DNA of 33,298 nt from the NCBI RefSeq assembly GCF_001751245.1, contig NZ_LJGU01000158.1, positions 1 through 33,298 of the forward strand. The letters run 5' to 3'. The stretch comes from Streptomyces oceani (GTDB lineage: Bacteria > Actinomycetota > Actinomycetes > Streptomycetales > Streptomycetaceae). This document shows, piece after piece, positions 23,781 to 32,785 of this stretch (position 1 is the first letter of the stretch; each line of letters opens with the position of its first letter). Made by a program: the position numbers and the translations under genes. Under the pieces are notes generated by a model. That model was not told the origin of the DNA, did no database searches, and was given only the letters and a program-made list of their open reading frames with translations.

Positions 23781-25241
23781 TCAGAGTTCCAGGCCGGTCA
23801 GCACCATCACGCGCTCGTAGGTGTAGTCCTCCATGGCGAACTCCACGCCCTCACGCCCGACACCGGACTGCTTCGCGCCGCCGTACGGCATCTGGTCCGC
23901 GCGGTACGACGGCACGTCGCCGACGATCACGCCCCCCACCTCCAGCGCGCGTTGGGCGCGGAACGCCGCCTGCACGTCGTGGGTGAAGACGCCGGCCTGG
24001 AGACCGTACGGCGAGTCGTTCGCCACGGCGTACGCGTCCTGCTCGCCCTCGACACTGGCGACCGACACCACCGGGCCGAAGACCTCGTCGCAGCCCATCC
24101 GGGTGTCGGCGGGGACGTTCTCCAGCACCGTGGGTGCGTACGTCGCGCCGTCCCGGGTGCCACCGGTCAGCAGTTTCGCACCGGCGGACTGCGCCTCCTC
24201 CACCCAGGACTCGACCCGCTTGGCGGCCTCCTCGCTGACCAACGGGCCGACGTCCGTCGCACTGTCCGAGGGATCGCCGGTGCGCAGCGCCTCGACCGCG
24301 CTGACGATCCTCGGTACGAGGCGGTCGTAGACCGTGGCGTCGGCCAGCACCCGCTGCACGGAGATGCACGACTGGCCGCCCTGGTAGTTGGCGAAGGTGG
24401 CGATGCGCTGTGCCGCGAAGTCAAGGTCGGCCTCGCTGGCGTAGTCCCCCAGCACGATCGCCGCGCCGTTGCCGCCCAGTTCCAGCGTGACGCGCTTGCG
24501 CGGAGCCGAGTCCAGGATGGACCAGCCGACCGGTGCGGAGCCGGTGAAGGAGACCACGGGCAGCCGCTCGTCGCGCACCAGCGCGGGCATCCTGTCGTTC
24601 GGCACCGGGAGTACGGACCAGGAACCGGCCGGCAGTTCGGTCTCCGCGAGGAGTTCACCGAGGAGCAGCCCCGACAGCGGGGTGGCTGGGGCGGGCTTGA
24701 GGATGATCGGGGTGCCGACGGCGATGGCCGGGGCGACCTTGTGAGCGCACAGGTTGAGCGGGAAGTTGAACGGAGCGATCCCGAGCACCGCGCCTCGCGG
24801 GAACCGCCTGGTGAGCGCGAGCTTTCCGGCCCCGCCGGCGTCCGTGTCCAGCCGTTGCGCGGTGCCGCTGTTGAACCGGCGGGCCTCCTCGGCGGCCAGC
24901 CGGAAGACCGAGACGCACCGGCCGACCTCGCCACGTGCCCACTTCATCGGCTTGCCGTTCTCCGCGGAGATCAACTCCGCGATCTCCTCGGCCCGTTCAG
25001 TGACCCGGCCGCAGATGTGGTCGAGCGCGGCGGCCCGTACGTGCGCGGGGGTGGCGGCGAACTCCTCGCCGACGGCGGTCGCGGCGGCCACCGCCTCCTC
25101 GACCTGCGCGTCGGTGGGCACACTCACCGTGCCGACCGGTCGGCCGTCCCAGGGTGAGGTGACCTCGAGAGTGTCCTCGCCGGTGGCCTGCCGGCCGGCG
25201 AGCCAGAACGCACGGGCGGCTGTTTCCTTCGTAGCTGGCAC
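23781..25241 (-). CDS. NAD(P)-dependent aldehyde dehydrogenase
   Basis: The 486-residue enzyme has the ALDH fold motifs: GIAPFNFPLNLCAHKVAPA in the cofactor domain, KPAPATPLSG, SFTGSAPVGW, the general-base Glu254 in LELGGNGA, and the nucleophile Cys292 in GGQSCISVQRV, then FGPVVSV. The Glu-Cys spacing of 38 residues and the GQSCIS form fit the glyceraldehyde/lactaldehyde/phosphonoacetaldehyde-like branch better than classic GabD, so a semialdehyde from amine catabolism is an inference from context. The start is the GTG at 25241; there is no in-frame ATG nearby and only a distant GGAAGGG. A PucR-type regulator gene lies 260 bp upstream on the same strand, and gabT is further right. Confidence 0.93.
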   Translation of the reverse strand: MPATKETAARAFWLAGRQATGEDTLEVTSPWDGRPVGTVSVPTDAQVEEAVAAATAVGEEFAATPAHVRAAALDHICGRVTERAEEIAELISAENGKPMKWARGEVGRCVSVFRLAAEEARRFNSGTAQRLDTDAGGAGKLALTRRFPRGAVLGIAPFNFPLNLCAHKVAPAIAVGTPIILKPAPATPLSGLLLGELLAETELPAGSWSVLPVPNDRMPALVRDERLPVVSFTGSAPVGWSILDSAPRKRVTLELGGNGAAIVLGDYASEADLDFAAQRIATFANYQGGQSCISVQRVLADATVYDRLVPRIVSAVEALRTGDPSDSATDVGPLVSEEAAKRVESWVEEAQSAGAKLLTGGTRDGATYAPTVLENVPADTRMGCDEVFGPVVSVASVEGEQDAYAVANDSPYGLQAGVFTHDVQAAFRAQRALEVGGVIVGDVPSYRADQMPYGGAKQSGVGREGVEFAMEDYTYERVMVLTGLEL

Positions 25242-25501
25242 AGTGAATCCCGGCCCTTCCGAAATGGTGGGGATGGTGCGGTCGCTCTCCGCCCACCGTA
25301 GGGCGCGTTTCCGGATCCGTTGATTGTCCGGCGCGTCGTAGTCGATCGCGCGCCTGCGACTCTTTGTAGGAGGGGCGTCAGATCGGGCCGAGGCATGCGG
25401 GTCGTCCCCTGGTTCTCCCGTACGGTTCCGCTCGGTTGGGGCTGGGCTGCGCTCCGCTGGCCGGGGCTCCGCTGCACTGGGCCCGGCTGCCGACACCGGT
25501 C

Positions 25502-27244
25502 CTAACTGGTCGCCTTGAGCGCCAGCCAGAGCTCCATCCGTACGTCCGGGTCGTCGAGCGAACGTCCCAGGATCTCCTCGACCCGGCGCATGCGATAGCG
25601 CAGGGTGTGCCGGTGCACGCCGAGATCGGCCGCGGCGGCGTCCCACTGACCGTGTCGGGAGAGCCAGGCGCGGAGTGAGGCGACCAGGTCACCGCGACCG
25701 TGCGCGTCGTGCTCGTACAGCTTGCGCAGCAGTCCGTCGGCGAAGGCCCGCACGGCCTCGTCCGCGAGCAGCGGCAGCACCGAGCCCGCGGCGACGTCCT
25801 CGTGCTCCACCAGTCCCACCCCACGTCGGCGAGCGACGGACAACGCCTGGTCCGCCTGCTTGAACCCGATGGCGGCCGCCGGGATACCGACCGGTGCGGA
25901 CACCCCGATGACCAGCTTCGGCTCCGGTGTGGCTGCGCGGTACGGACGGGCGGCGGCCGTACGCCCGGCGGCCGCGGCGGTCTCCTGGGCCGTGGCGTCC
26001 GCGGCATGCCGGGCACAGGCGGAGACCGCCGCGCCGCCGTCCGAGGCGAGGACGATCAGCCGCTCGCCGTCCGGTACGACCAGCACCGCCTCGCCGTTCC
26101 GGGCAGCGGCGGTCTCCGTCGCGTCCGCCAGGTCGTCGAGGACGCGCTCGGCCGCCGACAGCTCCGGCACCGGGGCGGTCGGCTCCACTTCCGCGACCGG
26201 CGCGCCGGACGGGGTGATGGCGGAGCCCGTGGCTCCCGGTGCGCTCAGGGTCATCGCCGGCGGGGTGACGCCGCTGGTGCGGTTCCGGGCGGCCGTGGCC
26301 GGCTCCGCGACGATCACCCGCAGCGGCGCGTCCAGCAGGCCACCGTAGAGCCGGCCGGCCACCGCGCGGGCGTGCTCGGACTCGCCGGCCAGCAGCATCC
26401 GCAACACCGCCGCGCCGAGGCGCTGTTCGCCCTCCTGCAGCGCCCGCGAACGCTCCGTCGTCAGGGTCAGCAGCGCGACGGCCGAATGCACCGCGTACCG
26501 TTCGGCCGTGCCGAGCGGCGCCGCGGTCCCGACCGCCAGCACGGCCTTGGCCCGCCGCCCGGTACCGATGGACTGCAGCTCCACCCGGTCGTCGCCCGCC
26601 TCCGACTCGCTGACGACGGCGCTCGCCGGCGCCGGCCGGTCCCGCAGCCGCTCCGCGTCACCGGTGAAGCGCGCGGCACGACGAGCCGCCCAGGCGGGTG
26701 CGACGGCGACGACGGCACCGGAGGCGTCGTACAACGCCACCCAGCCCTTCACGTGCCCCGCGAGTCGGGTCAACAGCGCGGTCGGCCCCTCCTGGGACAG
26801 GGCCGCCGTCGTCATGTCCCGCTGCGCGTCGAAGCCCTCCGTGACCGTCTGGTACTGCTCGGCCGCGATGGCGGCGGAGACCACCTTGCCGATCGCGATG
26901 AACGGGGTACGGCGTGGCACCTCGAGGAGCGGCAGGCAGGTCTCGCGGGCGGCTGCCACCAGGGCCTCCGGCGCTCGCTCGTAGTTCACTCCGGCCGCGA
27001 AGGCGAGGCCGACGACACCCCGACCGGCCAGCAGCCGGACGTACTCACGCATCGCGTCCGGGTCCTCGGCGTCCATCTTCACCGCCGTGATCATGACCAG
27101 CTCGCCGCCGTCCAGGTAGGGCGTGGGATCGGCGAGTTCGCTGGCATGCGCCCAGCGCACGGGCGTGTCCAACCGGTCCTTCCCGGCGAGCACAGAGAGC
27201 CGCAGGGCGGAGTGCTGGACAAGGGTGGCGAGAGTCGGTGGCAT
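25502..27244 (-). CDS. PucR family transcriptional regulator
   Basis: The 580-residue protein starts at the ATG 27244, which has GAGGG 5 nt upstream. An N-terminal PucR domain (about 5-130: PTLATLVQHSALRLSVLAGK, then GGELVMITAVKMD) is followed by a long variable/GGDEF-like middle (about 150-500) with an Ala/Pro/Thr-rich insert. The C-terminal HTH_30 domain reads ASLRAWLSRHGQWDAAAADL then GVHRHTLRYRMRRVEEILGR. Such regulators control purine, GABA or amine catabolism. Its position between an aldehyde dehydrogenase and gabT suggests control of GABA or polyamine use; that is inferred from context. No operator could be identified. Confidence 0.93.
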   Translation of the reverse strand: MPPTLATLVQHSALRLSVLAGKDRLDTPVRWAHASELADPTPYLDGGELVMITAVKMDAEDPDAMREYVRLLAGRGVVGLAFAAGVNYERAPEALVAAARETCLPLLEVPRRTPFIAIGKVVSAAIAAEQYQTVTEGFDAQRDMTTAALSQEGPTALLTRLAGHVKGWVALYDASGAVVAVAPAWAARRAARFTGDAERLRDRPAPASAVVSESEAGDDRVELQSIGTGRRAKAVLAVGTAAPLGTAERYAVHSAVALLTLTTERSRALQEGEQRLGAAVLRMLLAGESEHARAVAGRLYGGLLDAPLRVIVAEPATAARNRTSGVTPPAMTLSAPGATGSAITPSGAPVAEVEPTAPVPELSAAERVLDDLADATETAAARNGEAVLVVPDGERLIVLASDGGAAVSACARHAADATAQETAAAAGRTAAARPYRAATPEPKLVIGVSAPVGIPAAAIGFKQADQALSVARRRGVGLVEHEDVAAGSVLPLLADEAVRAFADGLLRKLYEHDAHGRGDLVASLRAWLSRHGQWDAAAADLGVHRHTLRYRMRRVEEILGRSLDDPDVRMELWLALKATS

Positions 27245-27418
27245 AACGCCCTCACCGTACAGCGGTCCTCCGCAATTCCGGCATCCTCTCTTCACCGGAG
27301 TGGATCAGATCCGGCCGCCCCGTCTCCCGTTCCCCCGTCCCTTTCCCCTGTCCATTGCCTCGCCGAGTCCGCGCGTGATCCCGTACGGATGCCCAGCCGG
27401 CCGTCGCGCCCACCCGCG

Positions 27419-29710
27419 TCACTCCCCGAGCCGGGTCAGCACCGGCGGCGTACGGTCGCCGCGCACCGTGGTCAGCGAGATCACGGCATGCCGGGGCGGC
27501 AGTTCGTTGGCGAGGTCGGACGCCGACCAGCGCTCCCGCTGTACGGTGCGCACGGTCACCGACTCGGCCGTGACGTGCCGGCCCGTGACCAGCCGGCGCA
27601 GGCCGTGCATGAAGCGGGTGAACGGCTCGTCGGAGACCAGCTGTCGGTTGGTGACGTCCCGGGTCTGCACCCACTCCGTGCCCCACGCCTCTGCGAAGTG
27701 CTCCGCGTCCCAGGGCGTCACCCCGGCGCACACCATGCGGCAGCCGACGGCGCCGAGCAGCGGCCCACGCAGGGCTTCGGGCACCTCGTCCAGGGCGCGC
27801 AGGGTCAGCAGCGCGCCGGCGTTCCCGGAGCGCAGGCGCTGGAGGTTGCGCAGTGACTGCGGGCTGACGGTCTGCGCGGCGTCGTCCAGCACGAGACAGG
27901 CGAAGAGGGACTGGTCCGCGCGGGTGACCGCGCACTCCGTGAACTGCGCCAGCAGCAGCCGCGCGAAGATCCGGGAGGCTTCCGCGTGCCCGCCCTCCGG
28001 CAGGTCGACGCGGACCCGCAGCGGATGCTCCAACGCCCGCAGGGAGAAAGGCCGGTGGCCTCCGTCGCCGGCACCGGCCGGGGTGAAGAACTCCGCGAAG
28101 GCCGGCCGGTCGAGCAACGCGACCCGGTCGGCGAGCAACGCGCCGACCTCGCCCGAACGTCCCGACTGCCGTTCGTAGGCGTCGAGTTCCCGCACCTGAG
28201 CCCGTTGCCCGGCCTCGGTCAACGGCTCCCGCAGCGCGTCGAGCGCGGTGGCGGAGCCGTCCAGCAGCTCGCGCAGCTCCGGAACGTACGGGAAGCGGTC
28301 GTGCACGGCCTGGAACGGGCCGATGACCTGGGCGAGCGCCGTGGCCGCGCGTCGACTGTCGCCGCCCGGCAGGCTGCCGGTCAGGTCCCCGACGAGTGCC
28401 TCGGCGAGCATGCCCGCGGCCTCGTCGGGGTCGCTGGTGCCCCCGTACAGGTCGAGGTCGTAGACGGAGTCGGAGCGGCCGAGCCGTACCACCGCGTCGA
28501 AGGCGTCGTCCGGGGCGAGTCGGGAGCCCGCGGCGGTGACCGCGACCACCGCGGCCTGGCCGGCGAGCGCCTGCAGGCACAGCGATTCGACGACGGGTCG
28601 CACCAGTCGCGTGCTCTTGCCGGAGCCGGGCGGGCCCACCGCCAGCGCGGAGGTGCCCAACAGCGCCGGCTCCAGGGCCAGTCCGGCACCGCGGTACGCC
28701 TGCGGGTTGCGGCTCTGGTCGGCCGCCGTGCCGATACGGACCTGGCGGAGCGACAGGTCGTGCCGTGCCGCGCGGGCCGGCAGGTCACGCTTCCCGGAAG
28801 GGTGCGAGCAGGCGCCGGCGCCCTTCTCCAGGACGCTTCTCGTGAAGGCGGGCAGCCGATCGGGGCGGGCGCGTACGGACTGCCAGGCCCGTTCGAGGCG
28901 GGCGTGGTCGACATCGCCCATCCGACCGTCCCGCAGCTCGGCGGACAGCCGGTCGGCGGCCTCCGACGCACCGCCGGCGCGCAGCCGGGCCCACGTGCTC
29001 GGGTCCTCCTCGGGCTCCGCGGGCTGCGCCAGGCGGGTCCGGGCGGTCCGGCCCGTGCGTCCGCCACGGCCACCGCGCAGGCGGGCGACCGTGCGCCGGA
29101 AGAGTTCGTCCCAGCGCCCGACGCGGCCGAAGACCGCCGCGATCGCCGCGATGACCAGGCCGTAGTAACAGAGACTGACGAGGTTGTACAGCTCCCTGCT
29201 CTCGCCGCTGGACCGCCAGGACTCCGGAGTCAGCGCGAGCATCGGCCACAGCCAGTAGCTCCCCAGGTAGCCGTTCCACAGCAGGGACCAGATGAGCCAG
29301 CCGATGAGGAACGTGACGAGGGCGCCGCTGATCAACTGCCGGGTCGGGATACGGTCCGGGTCCTCGGGTGGCAGCGGTTCGTATCCGCAGCGCCAGATGC
29401 CCGGCTCCGCGTCCGGGCGCGGCAGCCGTAGCCAGGTGGCCAACGGAGGGCCGGTCTCGGGGGCGCTCGCCGGCCGCGGCGGCGGACCGGGCGGTGCTTC
29501 CGGTGGCGGCACGGCCTCCGGGGGTTGCGGCGTGCGGGAGCGCGGCACGGGTGGCGGCCGGTCACCGCCGCCCATCGATCCGCCCCGCGGGGGCGGTTGG
29601 GCGGCCCGTGGAGCGCCCTCCGCCGACTCCGGCGTCCGTTCCGGGCGCCTCGCCCCGGAACCGCGTCCCTGGCCCGTCTCCTGTCCGTGCCCGGCGGAGC
29701 CCTTGTCCAT
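27419..29710 (-). CDS. Membrane-anchored FtsK/TraG-like P-loop ATPase
   Basis: The 763-residue protein has a Pro/Gly-rich N-terminus (1-95) and at least two transmembrane segments (LISGALVTFLIGWLIWSLLW at about 127-146; LYNLVSLCYYGLVIAAIAAV at about 175-194). An Arg-rich linker and a large cytoplasmic domain follow. Walker A is VGPPGSGKST, followed by RLVRPVVESL as in type IV coupling and FtsK/HerA-like ATPases. Walker B-like LFACLVLDDAAQ comes late, followed by LRNLQRLRSGNAGALLTLRA, resembling the TraG/VirD4 C-terminal segment. The ATG at 29710 has GAGG 6 nt upstream. No relaxase, oriT or secretion partner is in the window. It lies between pucR and the divergent gabT. Function unknown; DNA or protein translocation at the membrane is the inference. 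Confidence 0.8.
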   Translation of the reverse strand: MDKGSAGHGQETGQGRGSGARRPERTPESAEGAPRAAQPPPRGGSMGGGDRPPPVPRSRTPQPPEAVPPPEAPPGPPPRPASAPETGPPLATWLRLPRPDAEPGIWRCGYEPLPPEDPDRIPTRQLISGALVTFLIGWLIWSLLWNGYLGSYWLWPMLALTPESWRSSGESRELYNLVSLCYYGLVIAAIAAVFGRVGRWDELFRRTVARLRGGRGGRTGRTARTRLAQPAEPEEDPSTWARLRAGGASEAADRLSAELRDGRMGDVDHARLERAWQSVRARPDRLPAFTRSVLEKGAGACSHPSGKRDLPARAARHDLSLRQVRIGTAADQSRNPQAYRGAGLALEPALLGTSALAVGPPGSGKSTRLVRPVVESLCLQALAGQAAVVAVTAAGSRLAPDDAFDAVVRLGRSDSVYDLDLYGGTSDPDEAAGMLAEALVGDLTGSLPGGDSRRAATALAQVIGPFQAVHDRFPYVPELRELLDGSATALDALREPLTEAGQRAQVRELDAYERQSGRSGEVGALLADRVALLDRPAFAEFFTPAGAGDGGHRPFSLRALEHPLRVRVDLPEGGHAEASRIFARLLLAQFTECAVTRADQSLFACLVLDDAAQTVSPQSLRNLQRLRSGNAGALLTLRALDEVPEALRGPLLGAVGCRMVCAGVTPWDAEHFAEAWGTEWVQTRDVTNRQLVSDEPFTRFMHGLRRLVTGRHVTAESVTVRTVQRERWSASDLANELPPRHAVISLTTVRGDRTPPVLTRLGE

Positions 29711-30051
29711 CGAGTGCCTCTACCCCTGATCAGCCCGCGTCCGTCAGTGCCTGCCCGTCCAATCTAGTCCTCTCCGGGACGAGTTGCCGCACGCCCGCAC
29801 CCGTGGGAGCCCGAAGTGGCCTCGCGCGGCCGGGGCCCGTCCGTACGAGCCGTACGGCCCCCTCCAGCACCGGAGCGCGGGTCGCGACGCGGTGGTGCCC
29901 CGCGCGGCGTCCGGCGTCGGACCCGGAGAACGATATATCCGGTACGGCCAACGCGACACGTGCACTTCTCCGCGACGGTGCATGTCCCGCCCCTGATACT
30001 GGCCCTAACCTGCGGAGAACGCGCACCTCACTTCCTCCCGAGGAGACCGAT
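29711..30051. promoter_or_regulatory. Divergent intergenic region ATPase / gabT
   Basis: These 341 bp separate the minus-strand ATPase from plus-strand gabT and should hold both promoters. There is no convincing gene. Visible are two CCGTACG copies 9 bp apart (29841-29847, 29850-29856), an AT-rich palindrome GATATATC (29932-29939) unusual for this GC content, and TAACCT at 30006-30011, a possible gabT -10 with a leader of about 34 nt. No strong -35 was found. Confidence 0.5.
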
Positions 30052-31410
30052 ATGAGCACGATGACCGATGTGTCCCATGAATCCAAGTTGCCCCAGGAGC
30101 GTCGCCTCGTCACAGCCGTGCCCGGTCCGAAGTCCGAGGAGCTGATGGCCCGTAAGCAGGCGACCGTGGCAGACGGCGTCGGCGCGGTGATGCCCGTGTT
30201 CGCCAAGCGGGCCAGCGGCGGCGTGCTGGAGGACGTGGACGGCAACTCCTTCATCGACTTCGGCGCCGGCATCGCCGTCACCTCCGTAGGAAACAGCGCG
30301 GAGGCGGTCGTACGGCGTGCGACCGCGCAGTTGGAGGCGTTCACCCACACCTGCGTGATGGTGACGCCGTACGAACCGTACGTCGAGGTCTGCGAGCGAC
30401 TGGCCGAACTCACGCCCGGGGACCACGCGAAGAAGTCCGCGCTGTTCAACTCCGGCGCGGAGGCGGTCGAGAACGCCGTCAAGATCGCGCGTACGCACAC
30501 CAAGCGCCAGGCGGTCATCGTCTTCGACCACGCCTACCACGGTCGCACCAACCTGACGATGGCCCTCACCGCCAAGAACATGCCCTATAAGCACGGCTTC
30601 GGCCCGTTCGCCCCGGAGGTGTACCGGGTTCCGGTCGCGTACCCGTACCGCTGGCTGACCGGTCCGGAGAACTGCGCGGAGGAAGCCGCCACCGAGGCGA
30701 TCGACCAGATCACCAAGCAGGTGGGCGCGGAGAACGTCGCCGCGATCCTGATCGAGCCGGTCCTCGGCGAGGGTGGGTTCATCGAACCGGCGAAGGGCTT
30801 CCTGCCCCGGATCTCGGAGTTCGCCCGGGAACACGACATCGTCTTCATCGCGGACGAGATCCAGTCCGGCTTCTGCCGTACGGGCCGGTGGTTCGCGTGC
30901 GAGGACGAGGGCATCGTCCCGGACCTGATCACGACCGCCAAGGGAATCGCGGGCGGGCTGCCGCTGGCCGCCGTCACCGGACGCGCGGAGATCATGGACT
31001 CCGCGCACTCGGGCGGTCTCGGCGGTACGTACGGCGGCAACCCGGTGGCGTGCGCCGCCGCGCTCGGTTCCATCGAGACGATGCGGGAGTTCGACCTGCC
31101 CGCCCGGGCCAGGCAGATCGAACAGGTTATGAAGCCGCGGCTGCGGAAGCTCGCCGAGCAGCACGGGGTCATCGGTGACGTGCGGGGACGCGGCGCGATG
31201 CTCGCGATCGAGCTGGTGAAGCCGGGAACGAAGGACCCGGACCCGGCCGCCACGTCCGCCCTGGCCAAGGCATGCCACCAGGACGGCCTGCTGGTGCTCA
31301 CCACCGGCACGTACGGCAACGTGATGCGGTTCCTGCCGCCGCTGGTCATCAGCGAGGACCTGCTGAACGAGGGCCTGGACGTCCTGGAGCGGGCACTCGG
31401 CACGCTCTGA
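30052..31410 (+). CDS. gabT: 4-aminobutyrate aminotransferase
   Basis: This PLP-dependent class III aminotransferase converts 4-aminobutyrate and 2-oxoglutarate to succinate semialdehyde and glutamate. The 452-residue protein has the family's NSGAEAVENAVKIARTHT helix, the FDHAYHGRTN loop, EPVLGEGGFI, FIADEIQSGFCRTG with the pyridine-binding Asp, the Schiff-base Lys297 in TTAKGIAGGLPL, and GTYGGNPVACAAAL. The ATG at 30052 has AGGAG 7 nt upstream, and the N-terminus (MSTMTDVSHESKLPQERR) looks natural. The aldehyde dehydrogenase expected to follow the reaction is not adjacent but lies 5 kb away beyond the ATPase and PucR genes. Specificity for GABA versus other omega-amines is by similarity. Confidence 0.95.
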   Translation: MSTMTDVSHESKLPQERRLVTAVPGPKSEELMARKQATVADGVGAVMPVFAKRASGGVLEDVDGNSFIDFGAGIAVTSVGNSAEAVVRRATAQLEAFTHTCVMVTPYEPYVEVCERLAELTPGDHAKKSALFNSGAEAVENAVKIARTHTKRQAVIVFDHAYHGRTNLTMALTAKNMPYKHGFGPFAPEVYRVPVAYPYRWLTGPENCAEEAATEAIDQITKQVGAENVAAILIEPVLGEGGFIEPAKGFLPRISEFAREHDIVFIADEIQSGFCRTGRWFACEDEGIVPDLITTAKGIAGGLPLAAVTGRAEIMDSAHSGGLGGTYGGNPVACAAALGSIETMREFDLPARARQIEQVMKPRLRKLAEQHGVIGDVRGRGAMLAIELVKPGTKDPDPAATSALAKACHQDGLLVLTTGTYGNVMRFLPPLVISEDLLNEGLDVLERALGTL

Positions 31411-31487
31411 ACGACACTCGGTGAAGAATGTGTGCGAGGGTCATGCCAGGTCCGTGTTCGGCCTGTCCGCCCCCGTACCGCGTGCCG

Positions 31488-31493
31488 TACGGT
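31488..31493 (+). promoter_or_regulatory. Candidate -10 of the PAP2 gene
   Basis: TACGGT fits TANNNT and lies 8 nt before the ATG at 31502. Since no Shine-Dalgarno precedes that ATG, a leaderless or nearly leaderless mRNA is likely. The -35 is not clear. Confidence 0.35.
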
Positions 31494-31501
31494 TCTGGCG
31501 G

Positions 31502-32383
31502 ATGAGAGCCGAGCCACTCGTTCCCCGGAGCCGGCCCGGTCGTGCCCTCGCGCACACTCCTCACGGATCGGATGACCGCCCGCCCCACACCCCCCGGGGC
31601 GCGCGGGAGGACGGTCCGCACGGCCGTCCCCGGGCACTCCCCCCCGCCCGGAGACGGCCGACTGCGTTCCACACCGCGGTAACCGCCCTGCTGGTCATGC
31701 TGTTCGCGCTGCTGACCTGGCAGGTGGCCACCGAAGGGACAGTCGTCCGGGTCGACGTGGCCGTACGAGACGCGGCCACACACGCGAGCACGACGAGTCT
31801 GGTCGGCTCCCGGACACCGCAACTCCTCGCCGACCTCGGCGGAGCACTCGCCGCGCTGCTCGTACTCGCCGCCAGCGCCGGCTGGCACGGGTCGCGCGGA
31901 CGCGGGTGGGCGCCGGAGGGCCGCGCCGCGGCGGCGACGCTGGCGGTCCCCGTTCTGGTGCTGCCGCTCAAGGCGGCGCTGGCACGTACGGGACCGGACG
32001 GCGCAGCGCTGGGCGACTACGCCGGCTACTACCCCTCCGGCCACGCCGCGACGGCCGCCGTGGCGTACGGCGGTCTGGCGCTGCTGCGCGCACGACCCGC
32101 CGGATACGCCCTCGCCGTGCTGCTCAACCTCGGGGTGGGGGCCGGTCTGGTGCTGCGCGACTATCACTGGGCCTCCGACGTGCTCGCCAGCTGGCTCCTG
32201 GCCGGTCTGCTGCTGTGCGGCCTGGCGGCCCTCCGTGCGCGGAGCCGCCGGCCTGGCGGCCGCTCGTTCAGCCGTACCCGTGGGTCCGTACGGCGGCCTC
32301 GTGCAGCGCCGACTCCAACACCCGCGGATTCGTCAGGGTGCCGGCACCGTCCGGCGGCACCAACCAGCGAACCCCCGCTGTGA
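31502..32383 (+). CDS. PAP2 superfamily phosphatase, membrane-bound
   Basis: From the ATG at 31502 the product has 293 residues. After a basic Pro/Arg-rich N-terminus come several hydrophobic segments and the three PAP2 signature motifs: KAALARTGPD (K-x6-R-P type, with T-G in place of the usual R-P), YYPSGHAATA (P-S-G-H) and LRDYHWASDVLAS (R-x3-H-x3-D). Such enzymes dephosphorylate lipid phosphates or undecaprenyl pyrophosphate at the membrane. An upstream in-frame GTG at 31421 would add 27 residues that look non-coding. The last 39 residues, Arg/Pro/Ser-rich, overlap the convergent gene by 116 bp and are probably not part of the fold. Confidence 0.88.
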   Translation: MRAEPLVPRSRPGRALAHTPHGSDDRPPHTPRGAREDGPHGRPRALPPARRRPTAFHTAVTALLVMLFALLTWQVATEGTVVRVDVAVRDAATHASTTSLVGSRTPQLLADLGGALAALLVLAASAGWHGSRGRGWAPEGRAAAATLAVPVLVLPLKAALARTGPDGAALGDYAGYYPSGHAATAAVAYGGLALLRARPAGYALAVLLNLGVGAGLVLRDYHWASDVLASWLLAGLLLCGLAALRARSRRPGGRSFSRTRGSVRRPRAAPTPTPADSSGCRHRPAAPTSEPPL

Positions 32384-32726
32384 CCGGACCGGGCCGGGGC
32401 ACGACGATCCAGCTCCCGAGTCCGGCACCGCGCACACCGGTCGCCGTCCAGTGCGCGGAGGTTCCCGGTGGCACGAAGAACCCCACCCGCGCCCCACCGA
32501 AGTCGGCGAGCACCGGCCCCGGTCGCTCCAGCCAGCCGGTCAGCACGTCGAAGGTCGCCGGGCCCAGGCCGCTCGTCACCACCAGCACGTCCCACAGTCG
32601 ACCGGCCGGCAGCAGCATCACTCCCAGCGGGTCGCTGCGCCACGCGCGCCGACAGGCATCCGGGTCGGGTGCCGCGGACACCAGCCAGTCGATCGCGTGA
32701 CGCCAGTCCCCCGTGTCGTCGTTCAT
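32268..32726 (-). CDS. Conserved actinobacterial hypothetical protein
   Basis: The ATG at 32726 has AGGAGGG 6 nt upstream, an ideal Shine-Dalgarno, and gives a 152-residue soluble protein starting MNDDTGDWRHAIDWLVSAA. Motif-like stretches are GVMLLPAGRLWDVLVV, VLADFGGARVGFFVPPGT and VRWLVPPDGAGTLTNP. The last two remind me of the N-terminal region of actinobacterial bifunctional DNA primase/polymerase proteins, but the catalytic acidic residues are not evident and the similarity is from memory. It is convergent with the PAP2 gene and overlaps its 3' end. Codon bias supports this gene as real. Function unknown. Confidence 0.8.
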   Translation of the reverse strand: MNDDTGDWRHAIDWLVSAAPDPDACRRAWRSDPLGVMLLPAGRLWDVLVVTSGLGPATFDVLTGWLERPGPVLADFGGARVGFFVPPGTSAHWTATGVRGAGLGSWIVVPRPGPVTAGVRWLVPPDGAGTLTNPRVLESALHEAAVRTHGYG

Positions 32727-32785
32727 GGCTCGCCCTCCTGCGCGGTGTTCCGTCACCACGTGGAGAGCGGGCCGAGGGGGAATTC

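Noticed and set aside
29368..30051. Upstream extension of the gabT frame
   Set aside because: It overlaps the ATPase gene on the other strand and is low-complexity. The ATG at 30052 has a proper AGGAG and the conserved N-terminus.
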